Source of the DNA: an uncultured Clostridium sp.
GTDB lineage: Bacteria > Bacillota > Clostridia > TANB77 > CAG-508
Direction of reading: 5' to 3'
Assembly (NCBI GenBank): GCA_930989765.1
Contig: CAKNNA010000001.1
Coordinates: 1-33,209, forward strand
Length of the DNA: 33,209 nt
Part shown: positions 26,608 through 33,209 of the stretch, piece by piece
Layout of the letters: each line of letters begins with the position of its first letter
How positions within the stretch are numbered: the stretch's first letter is position 1
Translations under genes and position numbers: made by a program
The notes under the pieces: generated by a model
Told to the model about the DNA's origin: nothing
The model's input: the letters and a program-made list of their open reading frames with translations, nothing else
Databases searched by the model: none

Positions 26608-26735
26608 ACAAATAATGTAATTTATAGAGAAACTTGTTATTTAATAAAAAAGTAAACTTTTCTATATATAATAAAGAGGGTTTATAGGTAAATCCCCAAA
26701 AAACCTAAATATATTATTACAAGGAATGAAATCTT

Positions 26736-27953
26736 ATGAAAAATGCATTAGAAGTATTAAAAGAAAGAGGATACATAGAACAAATGACCCATCCAAAAGA
26801 AATGATGGAACTTTTTAGTCAAAATAAATGTATACCATTTTACATCGGAATAGATCCAACAGCAGATAGTATCCATGTTGGACATTTTGTTTCATTAATG
26901 GTAGCAGGTTATATGCAAAGATGTGGAAATAAACCTATAATCTTAGTAGGAGGAGGAACAGCAAGTATAGGTGATCCATCTGGTAAAACAGATATGAGAA
27001 AAATGATGACAAGAGAAGTAATCCAGCATAATGTGCAAGCAATAAAAAGGCAAGTAGAAAAATTTGTAAGCTTTGAGGGAGAAAATGCAGCAATAATAGT
27101 AAATAATGCAGATTGGTTATTAGATTTAAATTTTATTGATTTTATGCGTGAAATAGGAAGTCTATTTTCAGTAAATAAAATGCTTGCAGCAGAATGTTAT
27201 AAACAAAGAATGGAAAAAGGTCTAACATTTTTTGAATTAGGATATATGCTTATGCAATCATATGATTTCTTACATTTATACAATACTTATGGGTGCAAAC
27301 TCCAAATAGGAGGAAATGATCAATGGTCAAATATAATTGGAGGAGTAGAGCTAATTCGTAAAATAGGTAAAGATGATTCATATGGTTTAACATTTAAACT
27401 ACTTACAACAAAAGAAGGCAAAAAAATGGGGAAAACAGAAAAAGGAGCATTATGGTTAGACCCAAATAAAACATCACCATATGAATTTTATCAATATTGG
27501 AGAAACATAGAAGACGAAAGTGTAGAAACAGTATTATCATTATTAACATTTTTACCAATGGAAGAAGTAAAAAGACTTTCATCACTAAAAGATGAACAAA
27601 TAAATGAAGCAAAAAAAGTTGCTGCATATGAAATAACCAAACTAATACATGGTAAAGAAGAAGCTGAAAAAGCACAAGAAGCATCAAATGCATTATTTGC
27701 AGGAAATGGTAATTTAGAAAATATGCCAACTAGCAAAATTGAAAATTGTAATATTAGTATAATAGATGCACTAATAAAGGCAAATTTAGCACCATCAAAA
27801 AGTCAAGCAAGAACATTAATAAACCAAGGTGGAATAATGCTAAATGATGAAAAAGTCACTGATGTAAATTATAATTTATCAGAAAAAGATTTTCAAAAAG
27901 GATATGCTATATTAAAAAAAGGTAAAAAAATATTTCATAAATTAGAATTTTAA
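26736..27953 (+). CDS. tyrS: Tyrosyl-tRNA synthetase
   Basis: 405 residues, the usual TyrRS length. The class I HIGH motif appears as HVGH at 47-50, within [15 protein letters not shown]. The KMSKS loop appears as KMGKT near residue 232, a variant seen in one of the two bacterial TyrRS types. GGNDQWSNI binds the substrate tyrosine region. A C-terminal S4 RNA-binding domain ([20 protein letters not shown]) completes it. The binding site is AAGGAATG. No T-box is visible in the 128-base gap upstream, unlike glyQS, so control must differ. A MITE-like inverted repeat lies just downstream. Confidence 0.97.
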   Translation: MKNALEVLKERGYIEQMTHPKEMMELFSQNKCIPFYIGIDPTADSIHVGHFVSLMVAGYMQRCGNKPIILVGGGTASIGDPSGKTDMRKMMTREVIQHNVQAIKRQVEKFVSFEGENAAIIVNNADWLLDLNFIDFMREIGSLFSVNKMLAAECYKQRMEKGLTFFELGYMLMQSYDFLHLYNTYGCKLQIGGNDQWSNIIGGVELIRKIGKDDSYGLTFKLLTTKEGKKMGKTEKGALWLDPNKTSPYEFYQYWRNIEDESVETVLSLLTFLPMEEVKRLSSLKDEQINEAKKVAAYEITKLIHGKEEAEKAQEASNALFAGNGNLENMPTSKIENCNISIIDALIKANLAPSKSQARTLINQGGIMLNDEKVTDVNYNLSEKDFQKGYAILKKGKKIFHKLEF

Positions 27954-27958
27954 ATTTT

Positions 27959-28203
27959 CTCCAAATGGGGACGGTAATGTATATTTAATTTGAGGTTAAA
28001 GGTATTGATATATCTTAAAATATAGTGACGCGAAGTTTGGGAGGATGCAAATTCACATAGACCAGTCCAGCGCAACTTTTCACACTTTGAATTCACTATT
28101 TTAGTTATTCATATGATATGTCCGACCAGCAAGGAACAGAATTTTAAGATATATCAATACCTTTAACCTCAAATTAAATATACATTACCGTTCTTTTTTG
28201 GAC
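27959..28203. mobile_element. MITE-like element with 51-bp perfect terminal inverted repeats
   Basis: Positions 27971-28021 and 28141-28191 are exact inverted copies (51 of 51). Imperfect matching continues outward about 11 more bases (TCCAAA on the left matches TTTGGA on the right). The 119-base centre has clearly higher GC than its surroundings, and no open frame or transposase. The left end carries GGGGACGG, like the core of the local REP repeats. I see no clear target-site duplication. The arms would form a very stable hairpin if transcribed. Confidence 0.85.
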
Positions 28204-28205
28204 AC

Positions 28206-28234
28206 TTGACAAAAATATTTTTATATTATATTAT
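28206..28234 (+). promoter_or_regulatory. Sigma-A promoter of the rubrerythrin gene
   Basis: TTGACA (28206-28211) and TATTAT (28229-28234) are 17 bases apart. The -35 starts only a few bases outside the MITE-like element. Confidence 0.75.
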
Positions 28235-28302
28235 AAACAAAAATTTGTGGTAAATATTTTAAATTAGTGCTACAAATAAAAAAAGATAGGAGGAATGTAA
28301 AA

Positions 28303-28842
28303 ATGGAATTAAAAGGATCAAAAACAGAGAAAAATTTAATGGAAGCTTTTGCAGGAGAGTCACAAGCAAGAAATAAATATACATATTTTGCAAGTAAAGC
28401 AAAAAAAGAAGGATATGAGCAAATAGCTGCAATATTCCAAGAAACAGCAGATAATGAAAAAGAACATGCTAAAATGTGGTTTAAATTGTTACAAGGTGGA
28501 GAGATAAAGTCAACACTAGAAAACTTACAAATGGCAGCTGAAGGTGAAAATTATGAATGGACAGATATGTATGACAGAATGGCAAAAGAAGCAAAAGAAG
28601 AAGGATTTGACCATATAGCATTTTTATTTTCAGAAGTTGCAAAAATAGAAAAAGAACATGAAGAAAGATATAAAAAATTAATAGAAAATGTAGAAGATGG
28701 ACTAGTATTTAGTCGTGATGGAGATAGAATTTGGAAATGCAGAAATTGTGGACATATAGTTATAGGAAAATCAGCACCAGAAATATGTCCAGTATGTAGT
28801 CATCCAAAAGCATATTTTGAAATTAAAGCAGAAAATTATTAA
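28303..28842 (+). CDS. rbr: Rubrerythrin
   Basis: 179 residues. The ferritin-like domain (about 1-140) has the diiron ligands in [35 protein letters not shown] and [15 protein letters not shown]-terminal rubredoxin-like domain holds Fe in [10 protein letters not shown] and [12 protein letters not shown]. It reduces hydrogen peroxide in anaerobes using electrons from NADH-dependent partners, protecting the cytosol from oxygen stress. ATG 28303 is chosen because AGGAGGAATGTAAAA precedes it; the in-frame GTG 28267 has none. It has its own promoter, and REP-like repeats follow its stop. Confidence 0.96.
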   Translation: MELKGSKTEKNLMEAFAGESQARNKYTYFASKAKKEGYEQIAAIFQETADNEKEHAKMWFKLLQGGEIKSTLENLQMAAEGENYEWTDMYDRMAKEAKEEGFDHIAFLFSEVAKIEKEHEERYKKLIENVEDGLVFSRDGDRIWKCRNCGHIVIGKSAPEICPVCSHPKAYFEIKAENY

Positions 28843-28874
28843 AAAAGTTAAGTTTTAGGTTACATTTATGTGAG

Positions 28875-28977
28875 TGAACTTTAGGGACGTTCCTTAAAGT
28901 TCATTTTTGTAATTTGAGGTTTAAAAATAAGCCACGAATTAAAAAAAATGAACTTTAAGGAATGTCCCTAAAGTTCA
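28875..28977. repeat. Inverted pair of REP-like 29-bp palindromes
   Basis: Copies at 28875-28903 and 28949-28977 belong to the same family as those at 2113-2223 (ends TGAACTTT and AAAGTTCA, core GGGACGTTCC). They are inverted to each other and differ by one base, so the pair can fold into one long hairpin. As at glyQS, they come right after a stop codon. Confidence 0.9.
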
Positions 28978-29044
28978 TCCACAAATTGAAAATTTTACTT
29001 TAATATTTTATTTAAATATGTTATAATTCTTATGGAGGGAAAAT

Positions 29045-29791
29045 ATGCCAAAGTTTTTTGTAAACCAAAATCAAATAGAAAATAATAATATATATATAAA
29101 AGGTCAAGATGTAAAACACATAAAAACAGTTTTAAGATGTAAAATAGATGAAGAAATAGAAATATGTAACAAAGAAACTCTAGAAAATTATATATGTATT
29201 ATAAAAGAGTTAAAAGAAGAATATATAAAATGTAAAATAAAAGATAGAATAGAGCAAGCATCAGAGCCTAAAACTAAAGTAACTATTTTTCAAGGATTAC
29301 CAAAAGCTGATAAAATGGAACTTATTATTCAAAAATCAGTGGAACTAGGGGTATATGAAATAGTTCCAGTTCAAATGGAAAGATGTATAGTAAAACTTAA
29401 CTCGAAAGATGAGGTAAAAAAAATTCAAAGATGGCAAAAAATTGCTGAAGTTGCAGCAAAACAGTCAGGAAGAAATATAATTCCTAATGTAAATAATGTA
29501 AAAAAAATATCTGAAATTTGCAATTTAGTGAGTAAATATGATATATTACTAGTAGCATATGAAAATGAAAAAGAAAATACTTTAAAAAATGAGATAAAAA
29601 AATTATTAAAAAAAGAAGATAAAGATTTAAAAATAGGAATTATAATTGGACCAGAAGGTGGAATCTCAACAAAGGAAATAGAAATGTTAAATAATAGTAA
29701 TATAAGAAGTGTTACATTGGGAAACAGGATATTAAGAACAGAAACAGTAGCATTAAATGTATTAAGTATTATAATGTATGAATTAGAATAA
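29045..29791 (+). CDS. rsmE: 16S rRNA (uracil1498-N3)-methyltransferase RsmE
   Basis: 248 residues, the typical RsmE length. An N-terminal PUA-like domain (about 1-70, KFFVNQNQIENNNIYIKGQD) is followed by the SPOUT methyltransferase knot: QKSVELGVYEIVPVQMER, GPEGGIS near 203, and LGNRILRTETVALNVLSI, which binds S-adenosylmethionine. It methylates U1498 of 16S rRNA in the small subunit. GGAGGGAAAAT is the binding site, and an extended -10 (TGTTATAAT) is at 29019-29027. Confidence 0.96.
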   Translation: MPKFFVNQNQIENNNIYIKGQDVKHIKTVLRCKIDEEIEICNKETLENYICIIKELKEEYIKCKIKDRIEQASEPKTKVTIFQGLPKADKMELIIQKSVELGVYEIVPVQMERCIVKLNSKDEVKKIQRWQKIAEVAAKQSGRNIIPNVNNVKKISEICNLVSKYDILLVAYENEKENTLKNEIKKLLKKEDKDLKIGIIIGPEGGISTKEIEMLNNSNIRSVTLGNRILRTETVALNVLSIIMYELE

Positions 29792-29883
29792 TTTATTACA
29801 AATAATTATTTTTAATAACATAAAAATCAAGTAAAGTTAAAATATTTTAAGACTTCAGTGTAAGAAAGGAAAGATTCAATAAA

Positions 29884-30837
29884 ATGGAAAAAATAATTAA
29901 TGACAAGGATACAATAAAAGCTATTTTTTTTAATATAATTAAAGCAATAATATTAATTTTATATTTTTTCGCAATAAATATTGCATTGAAATATATTGAT
30001 GAAAAAGTAATATATGAATACATTAAAATATTTGCAATAGTATATTTGTTACTTGGGATAATCTATTTAGAAAAAGCCTACAAAAATGATAGTGTTCCAA
30101 ATGTCATATTTGCAATAGAGCTATTTGTAATATCTGCACATACATTGTCAATTGAATATGTAATAAACAAATTTAAATTTGAACTTGCAATATATTTGCT
30201 TTGTTCATCATATATTTTTGCTATATACTATGTTTTAAAATCAATAATTATATATACGAAGGCTAAAGCAAATTATATGAAGAGTTTTAGTGATGTACCA
30301 GAAATAGTCAAAAATGAAAAACCAATAGTAAAAGAAGCAAAAAGAAAAGAAGAAAAAGAAGATATAAAAGATAGCAAAAAAGATGTAGAAGAAGTAGATG
30401 AGCAAAATGGAACACTTGAAAACAAAATGGAAATAGAAAAAGATAATAAAAAAGAAGTTAAAAGTAAAACAAAAAAAGTAGCAGAAGAAAATAAAAAAGA
30501 AGCTGATGCTAAGGCAAAAAAAACTATGAAAAAAGAAGCTGATACTAAAAATAAAAAAGCATCAATAAAAAAAGAAGAAAAGGAAGCTGATACCAAAAAC
30601 AAAAAAGCATCAACAAAAAAAGGAGAAAAGGAGACTGATACCAAAAACAAAAAAGCATCAACAAAAAAAGAAAAAAAAGAAACAACAAGCAAAACAAGTA
30701 AATCAATAAAAAAAGATGAAAAAATAACTAGTAAAAAAACAAAAAGTAAGAATGAAGAAAAAAATGAAGTTAAAGATACTAAAAAGGCTGATAAAAGTGA
30801 AAAAAGCAGTGAAAACACAAAAAGTACTAAAAAATAA
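29884..30837 (+). CDS. Membrane protein with lysine-rich repeat tail
   Basis: 317 residues. About four hydrophobic helices (residues 10-125, for example AIILILYFFAINIALKYI and LAIYLLCSSYIFAIYYVLKS) are followed by a very basic, low-complexity tail of about 180 residues. The tail includes three 16-residue repeats of the form ADTKNKKASxKKxEKE (about 219-266), encoded by 48-bp direct repeats at 30538, 30586 and 30634. Such lysine/alanine tails often bind nucleic acid or negatively charged surfaces, but no family is recognised. The start has GAAAGGAAAGATTC upstream. The yicC gene begins 34 bases later. Confidence 0.7.
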   Translation: MEKIINDKDTIKAIFFNIIKAIILILYFFAINIALKYIDEKVIYEYIKIFAIVYLLLGIIYLEKAYKNDSVPNVIFAIELFVISAHTLSIEYVINKFKFELAIYLLCSSYIFAIYYVLKSIIIYTKAKANYMKSFSDVPEIVKNEKPIVKEAKRKEEKEDIKDSKKDVEEVDEQNGTLENKMEIEKDNKKEVKSKTKKVAEENKKEADAKAKKTMKKEADTKNKKASIKKEEKEADTKNKKASTKKGEKETDTKNKKASTKKEKKETTSKTSKSIKKDEKITSKKTKSKNEEKNEVKDTKKADKSEKSSENTKSTKK

Positions 30838-30871
30838 AGAAGGTTAAAAACCAAGAAAAAGAGGTAAAAAA

Positions 30872-31747
30872 ATGATAAAAAGTATGACGGGTTTTGGAAA
30901 AAGTAGTTTGAACTTAAATGAAAGAAATTATCAAATAGAAATTAAAAGTGTGAATCATAGATACTTAGATATTCAGGTGAAACTTCCAAGACAATTAAGT
31001 TATTTAGAAGAAATGTTAAAACTAGAAATTTCAAAAAAAATAAAAAGAGGAAAAATAGATGTAATAATAACATTTGAAAATAATAGTGAAAAAGGCAAAA
31101 ATATAAAAATAAATACTGAAATTACAAAAATGTACATAAGTGAACTAAAAAATCTTGCAAAAGAAGAAAATTTATTATCAAATATAGAAGTAACAGATAT
31201 AGCAAAATTCCCAGATGTATTATTAATACAAAATGTAGAAGATGATGAAACAATAAAAGAAGAAATTCAAACAGTACTTTTTGAAGCAATAACAAAATTA
31301 TTAGAGATGAGAAAAGCAGAAGGAATGAAAATATACGAAGATTTGCAAAAAAGAATAGATAAAGTAGCAGAAGAAATAAAAAAAATATCATCAATATCTA
31401 CTAGACTTATTGAAGAATATGTTGTAAAATTAGAAGCAAGGGTAAAAGAATTAACAAAAATGCAGGAAATAGATAAGTATCGTATAGCACAAGAAATAGT
31501 AATATATGCTGATAAATCATCAATAGAAGAAGAAATTACAAGATTAAATAGTCATATAATGCAATTTAAAAATCTACTAAATTTACAAGAACCAGTAGGA
31601 AAAAAATTAGATTTTATAATTCAAGAAATGAATAGAGAAACAAACACTATAGGCTCAAAATCATGTAACTTACAAATTACAAATGGCGTAATAGAGATAA
31701 AAACAGAACTAGAAAACATAAGAGAACAAATACAAAATATAGAATAG
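30872..31747 (+). CDS. yicC: YicC/YloC family endoribonuclease
   Basis: 291 residues, normal for the family. The N-terminus [14 protein letters not shown] is the family hallmark, followed by [18 protein letters not shown]. The C-terminus [20 protein letters not shown] then IGSKSCN is the second signature. Members cleave RNA (E. coli YicC is linked to decay of a small RNA); the Bacillus version is YloC. It begins the yicC-remA-rpoZ-gmk block, which is common in Firmicutes. AAGAGG is the binding site. Confidence 0.95.
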   Translation: MIKSMTGFGKSSLNLNERNYQIEIKSVNHRYLDIQVKLPRQLSYLEEMLKLEISKKIKRGKIDVIITFENNSEKGKNIKINTEITKMYISELKNLAKEENLLSNIEVTDIAKFPDVLLIQNVEDDETIKEEIQTVLFEAITKLLEMRKAEGMKIYEDLQKRIDKVAEEIKKISSISTRLIEEYVVKLEARVKELTKMQEIDKYRIAQEIVIYADKSSIEEEITRLNSHIMQFKNLLNLQEPVGKKLDFIIQEMNRETNTIGSKSCNLQITNGVIEIKTELENIREQIQNIE

Positions 31748-31761
31748 GAAGGATGAATGAT

Positions 31762-32037
31762 ATGCAATTAGTAAATATTGGATTTGGTAATATTGTATCA
31801 GCAGCAAGAATAGTAGCAATAGTAAGCCCTGAATCAGCCCCAATAAAAAGAATGGTGCAGGAGGCAAAAGACAATAAAACAGCAGTTGATGCTACATATG
31901 GAAGAAGAACAAGAGCTGTTTTAATAATGGATTCAGGTCATATAATACTATCTGCAGTTCAGCCAGAAACTGTAGCAAGTAGGTTAGATAAAGATATTGG
32001 AGCAGTACAAACTGTGGTTGATGATGAAAAAGAATAA
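31762..32037 (+). CDS. remA: Extracellular matrix regulator RemA (DUF370)
   Basis: 91 residues from the preferred start. [20 protein letters not shown] and [20 protein letters not shown] are characteristic. RemA binds DNA and activates matrix and osmoprotection genes in Bacillus. ATG 31762 is used because GGAAGG lies nine bases upstream; the in-frame ATG 31753 abuts that site. It lies between yicC and rpoZ, as usual. Confidence 0.94.
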   Translation: MQLVNIGFGNIVSAARIVAIVSPESAPIKRMVQEAKDNKTAVDATYGRRTRAVLIMDSGHIILSAVQPETVASRLDKDIGAVQTVVDDEKE

Positions 32038-32057
32038 AATTTAGGAGGTAATGTAAA

Positions 32058-32249
32058 ATGATGGTAAAACCAACAGTAGGAGAATTATTAGAAAAGGTGG
32101 AAAATAGGTATTCTTTAGTTATAGCAACAGCTAAAAGAGCAAGACAACTTGCACAAGGACAAGAGCCTTTAACAAATAAAAAAGAAGAATCATATGTTAC
32201 ACTAGCTGCAGATGAAATAGCAGAAGGGAAGGTAAAAGTAGTATGCTAG
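32058..32249 (+). CDS. rpoZ: RNA polymerase omega subunit
   Basis: 63 residues. MMVKPTVGELLEKVENRYSL followed by VIATAKRARQLAQGQ is the omega core that wraps the beta-prime subunit; AADEIAEGKVKV closes it. GGAGGTAATGTAAA is the binding site. Its stop overlaps the start of gmk by seven bases, implying coupled translation. In many Firmicutes gmk precedes rpoZ; here the order is reversed. Confidence 0.92.
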   Translation: MMVKPTVGELLEKVENRYSLVIATAKRARQLAQGQEPLTNKKEESYVTLAADEIAEGKVKVVC

Positions 32250-32824
32250 TAATTTTATCAGGAGTATCAGGAGCTGGAAAAGATACAATAAAAAAAGAAC
32301 TAATAAAAAGAATGGAAAATGTAATATCTCTACCTTCATATACTTCAAGAGAGCCAAGAGCAGGAGAAGAAGAAGGAGTACAATACCATTTTATAACGAA
32401 AGAAGAATTTATAGGAAAAATTAGAAATGAAGAATTTTATGAATATGATATACATCATAACAATTATTATGGAACATCAAGAAAATTGATGAATGAAAAA
32501 TTGCAAAGTGGAAAAATAATTGTAAAAGATATTGAAGTAAATGGAACAGAAAACTTAATAAAATTATTACGAAATGAAACAAAATTAGTAACAATTTTTT
32601 TGAAAGTTGAAAGAGAAGAACTAAAAAGAAGATTACTAAACAGAGGAGATAACCTATCAGAAGAAGATATGGAAATAAGACTTGGAAGATTAGACTATGA
32701 AGAATCTAAAATAAATCTTTATGATTATGTAATAAAAAATGATGAATTAGAAAAAACAGTACAAATAATAATGAAAATTATAGAAAACGAAAAAAGAATA
32801 GAAGATTATACTAAAGTAAAATAA
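32243..32824 (+). CDS. gmk: Guanylate kinase
   Basis: 193 residues. The P-loop GVSGAGKDT is at 7-15. The GMP-binding segment is SYTSREPRAGEEEGVQYHFI, with YEYDIHHNNYYGT next. The lid residues are in RLLNRGDNLSEEDMEIRLGR. It converts GMP and ATP to GDP and ADP in the cytosol, feeding GTP and (p)ppGpp pools. Its start overlaps the rpoZ stop. Confidence 0.96.
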   Translation: MLVILSGVSGAGKDTIKKELIKRMENVISLPSYTSREPRAGEEEGVQYHFITKEEFIGKIRNEEFYEYDIHHNNYYGTSRKLMNEKLQSGKIIVKDIEVNGTENLIKLLRNETKLVTIFLKVEREELKRRLLNRGDNLSEEDMEIRLGRLDYEESKINLYDYVIKNDELEKTVQIIMKIIENEKRIEDYTKVK

Positions 32825-32837
32825 AAGAGGTGCAATA

Positions 32838-33173
32838 ATGATAGTAATACTTTCAATTATATATATATTAATTTTTTTAATATTTGGTCTAGTAGTATTT
32901 TCTGTTATGCAAATAAGACTTGCAGGGATAAAGGTAAAAGATTTTTGGAGCTTTATTGAAGCCAATCAATTATTAGATAAGCTATATAAGTTTGCTGTGC
33001 AATATAATAATATGTCACCACAAGAACAAGTGATATATCTGCAAGAAGCAGAAAAAATATTTACAGCATTTGATAAAATACCACAAGAATTGTGGAGTGA
33101 GGAATATGAAAAATATAAAAAAGTATTAAAAAAATATAATGATATAAAAATGATAAGATGGGCCTCAAACTAA
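32838..33173 (+). CDS. Small single-pass membrane protein of unknown function
   Basis: 111 residues. One N-terminal helix (IVILSIIYILIFLIFGLVVF) precedes a charged, helical cytosolic part (LDKLYKFAVQYNNMSPQEQV, IYLQEAEKIFTAFDKIPQEL). I recognise no family. It follows gmk by 13 bases and has GAGGTGCAATA upstream, so it belongs to the operon. A terminator comes right after. Confidence 0.65.
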   Translation: MIVILSIIYILIFLIFGLVVFSVMQIRLAGIKVKDFWSFIEANQLLDKLYKFAVQYNNMSPQEQVIYLQEAEKIFTAFDKIPQELWSEEYEKYKKVLKKYNDIKMIRWASN

Positions 33174-33186
33174 ATTACTAAAATTG

Positions 33187-33207
33187 GTCTTGCAAGGCCA
33201 TTTTTTA
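33187..33207 (+). terminator. Intrinsic terminator of the yicC-gmk operon
   Basis: TGGTC and GGCCA pair (one G-T) around a short loop with possible extra A-T pairs, followed by TTTTTT at the end of the window. Confidence 0.75.
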
Positions 33208-33209
33208 TT

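Noticed and set aside
26608..26735. T-box leader ahead of tyrS
   Set aside because: No AGGGTGG-type T-box core and no terminator with an alternative stem in the 128 bases upstream.
28022..28140. A gene inside the MITE-like element
   Set aside because: No open frame of useful length with a binding site on either strand; treated as a non-coding centre.
30273..30854. Minus-strand 193-residue open frame rich in Ser, Phe and Leu
   Set aside because: It is the complement of the lysine-rich repeats of the plus-strand gene, with no start signals or family features.

Overview
This is a 33.2-kb piece of a very AT-rich (low-GC) genome. It looks like a spore-forming, gut-type member of the Clostridia. 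The evidence is a small acid-soluble spore protein (SspH family), a Spo0A-like response regulator, a T-box ahead of a one-chain glycyl-tRNA synthetase, a type I dockerin, rubrerythrin, and the Firmicutes block yicC-remA-rpoZ-gmk.

Layout. 1-62: start of a gene running off the left edge. 373-2101: tRNA-Trp and T-box-controlled glyQS. 2113-2223: inverted REP-like repeats, then minus-strand sspH. 2566-4587: a nucleoside kinase and an RNHCP-domain protein. 4656-6122: a helically phased repeat array ahead of an AAA ATPase/DUF4143 gene. 6222-9618: a U32 peptidase/hydroxylase-like gene (minus) and a Spo0A-like regulator (plus), followed by two tandem 0A boxes. 9894-10526: a foreign-looking secreted protein of clearly higher GC. 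10594-12293: an ECF sigma factor and its probable anti-sigma factor. 12759-16066: a cell-wall glucosaminidase with a dockerin and an anchored Ig/cadherin-like surface protein. 16308-18488: a divergent glycosyltransferase / polysaccharide deacetylase pair resembling PNAG synthesis. 18684-20099: membrane proteins. 20671-25100: tRNA-Thr, ftsY, a UPF0182 giant membrane protein and a DUF5665 protein. 25225-28842: an unknown membrane protein, tRNA-Leu, a small zinc-ribbon protein, tyrS, a MITE-like element and rubrerythrin. 28875-33173: more REP repeats, rsmE, a lysine-rich repeat membrane protein, yicC, remA, rpoZ, gmk and a small membrane protein.

Main discovery. Four otherwise intact genes (AAA ATPase, U32 protein, Spo0A-like regulator, UPF0182 protein) are each broken by one +1 frameshift. 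At every break the zero-frame codon is CGG. Skipping its C and continuing with GGA or GGG (Gly) restores a full-length protein of normal family size. In my hand scan of every real gene in the window, on both strands, CGG is in frame only at these four places and once in the foreign-looking gene at 9894. AGA, CGT and CGA are used normally, and CGG triplets are common out of frame. This points to an unassigned or unreadable CGG codon at which ribosomes shift +1 (or a tRNA reading the quadruplet CGGR), used or tolerated genome-wide. The mechanism is inference; the correlation is seen directly in the sequence.
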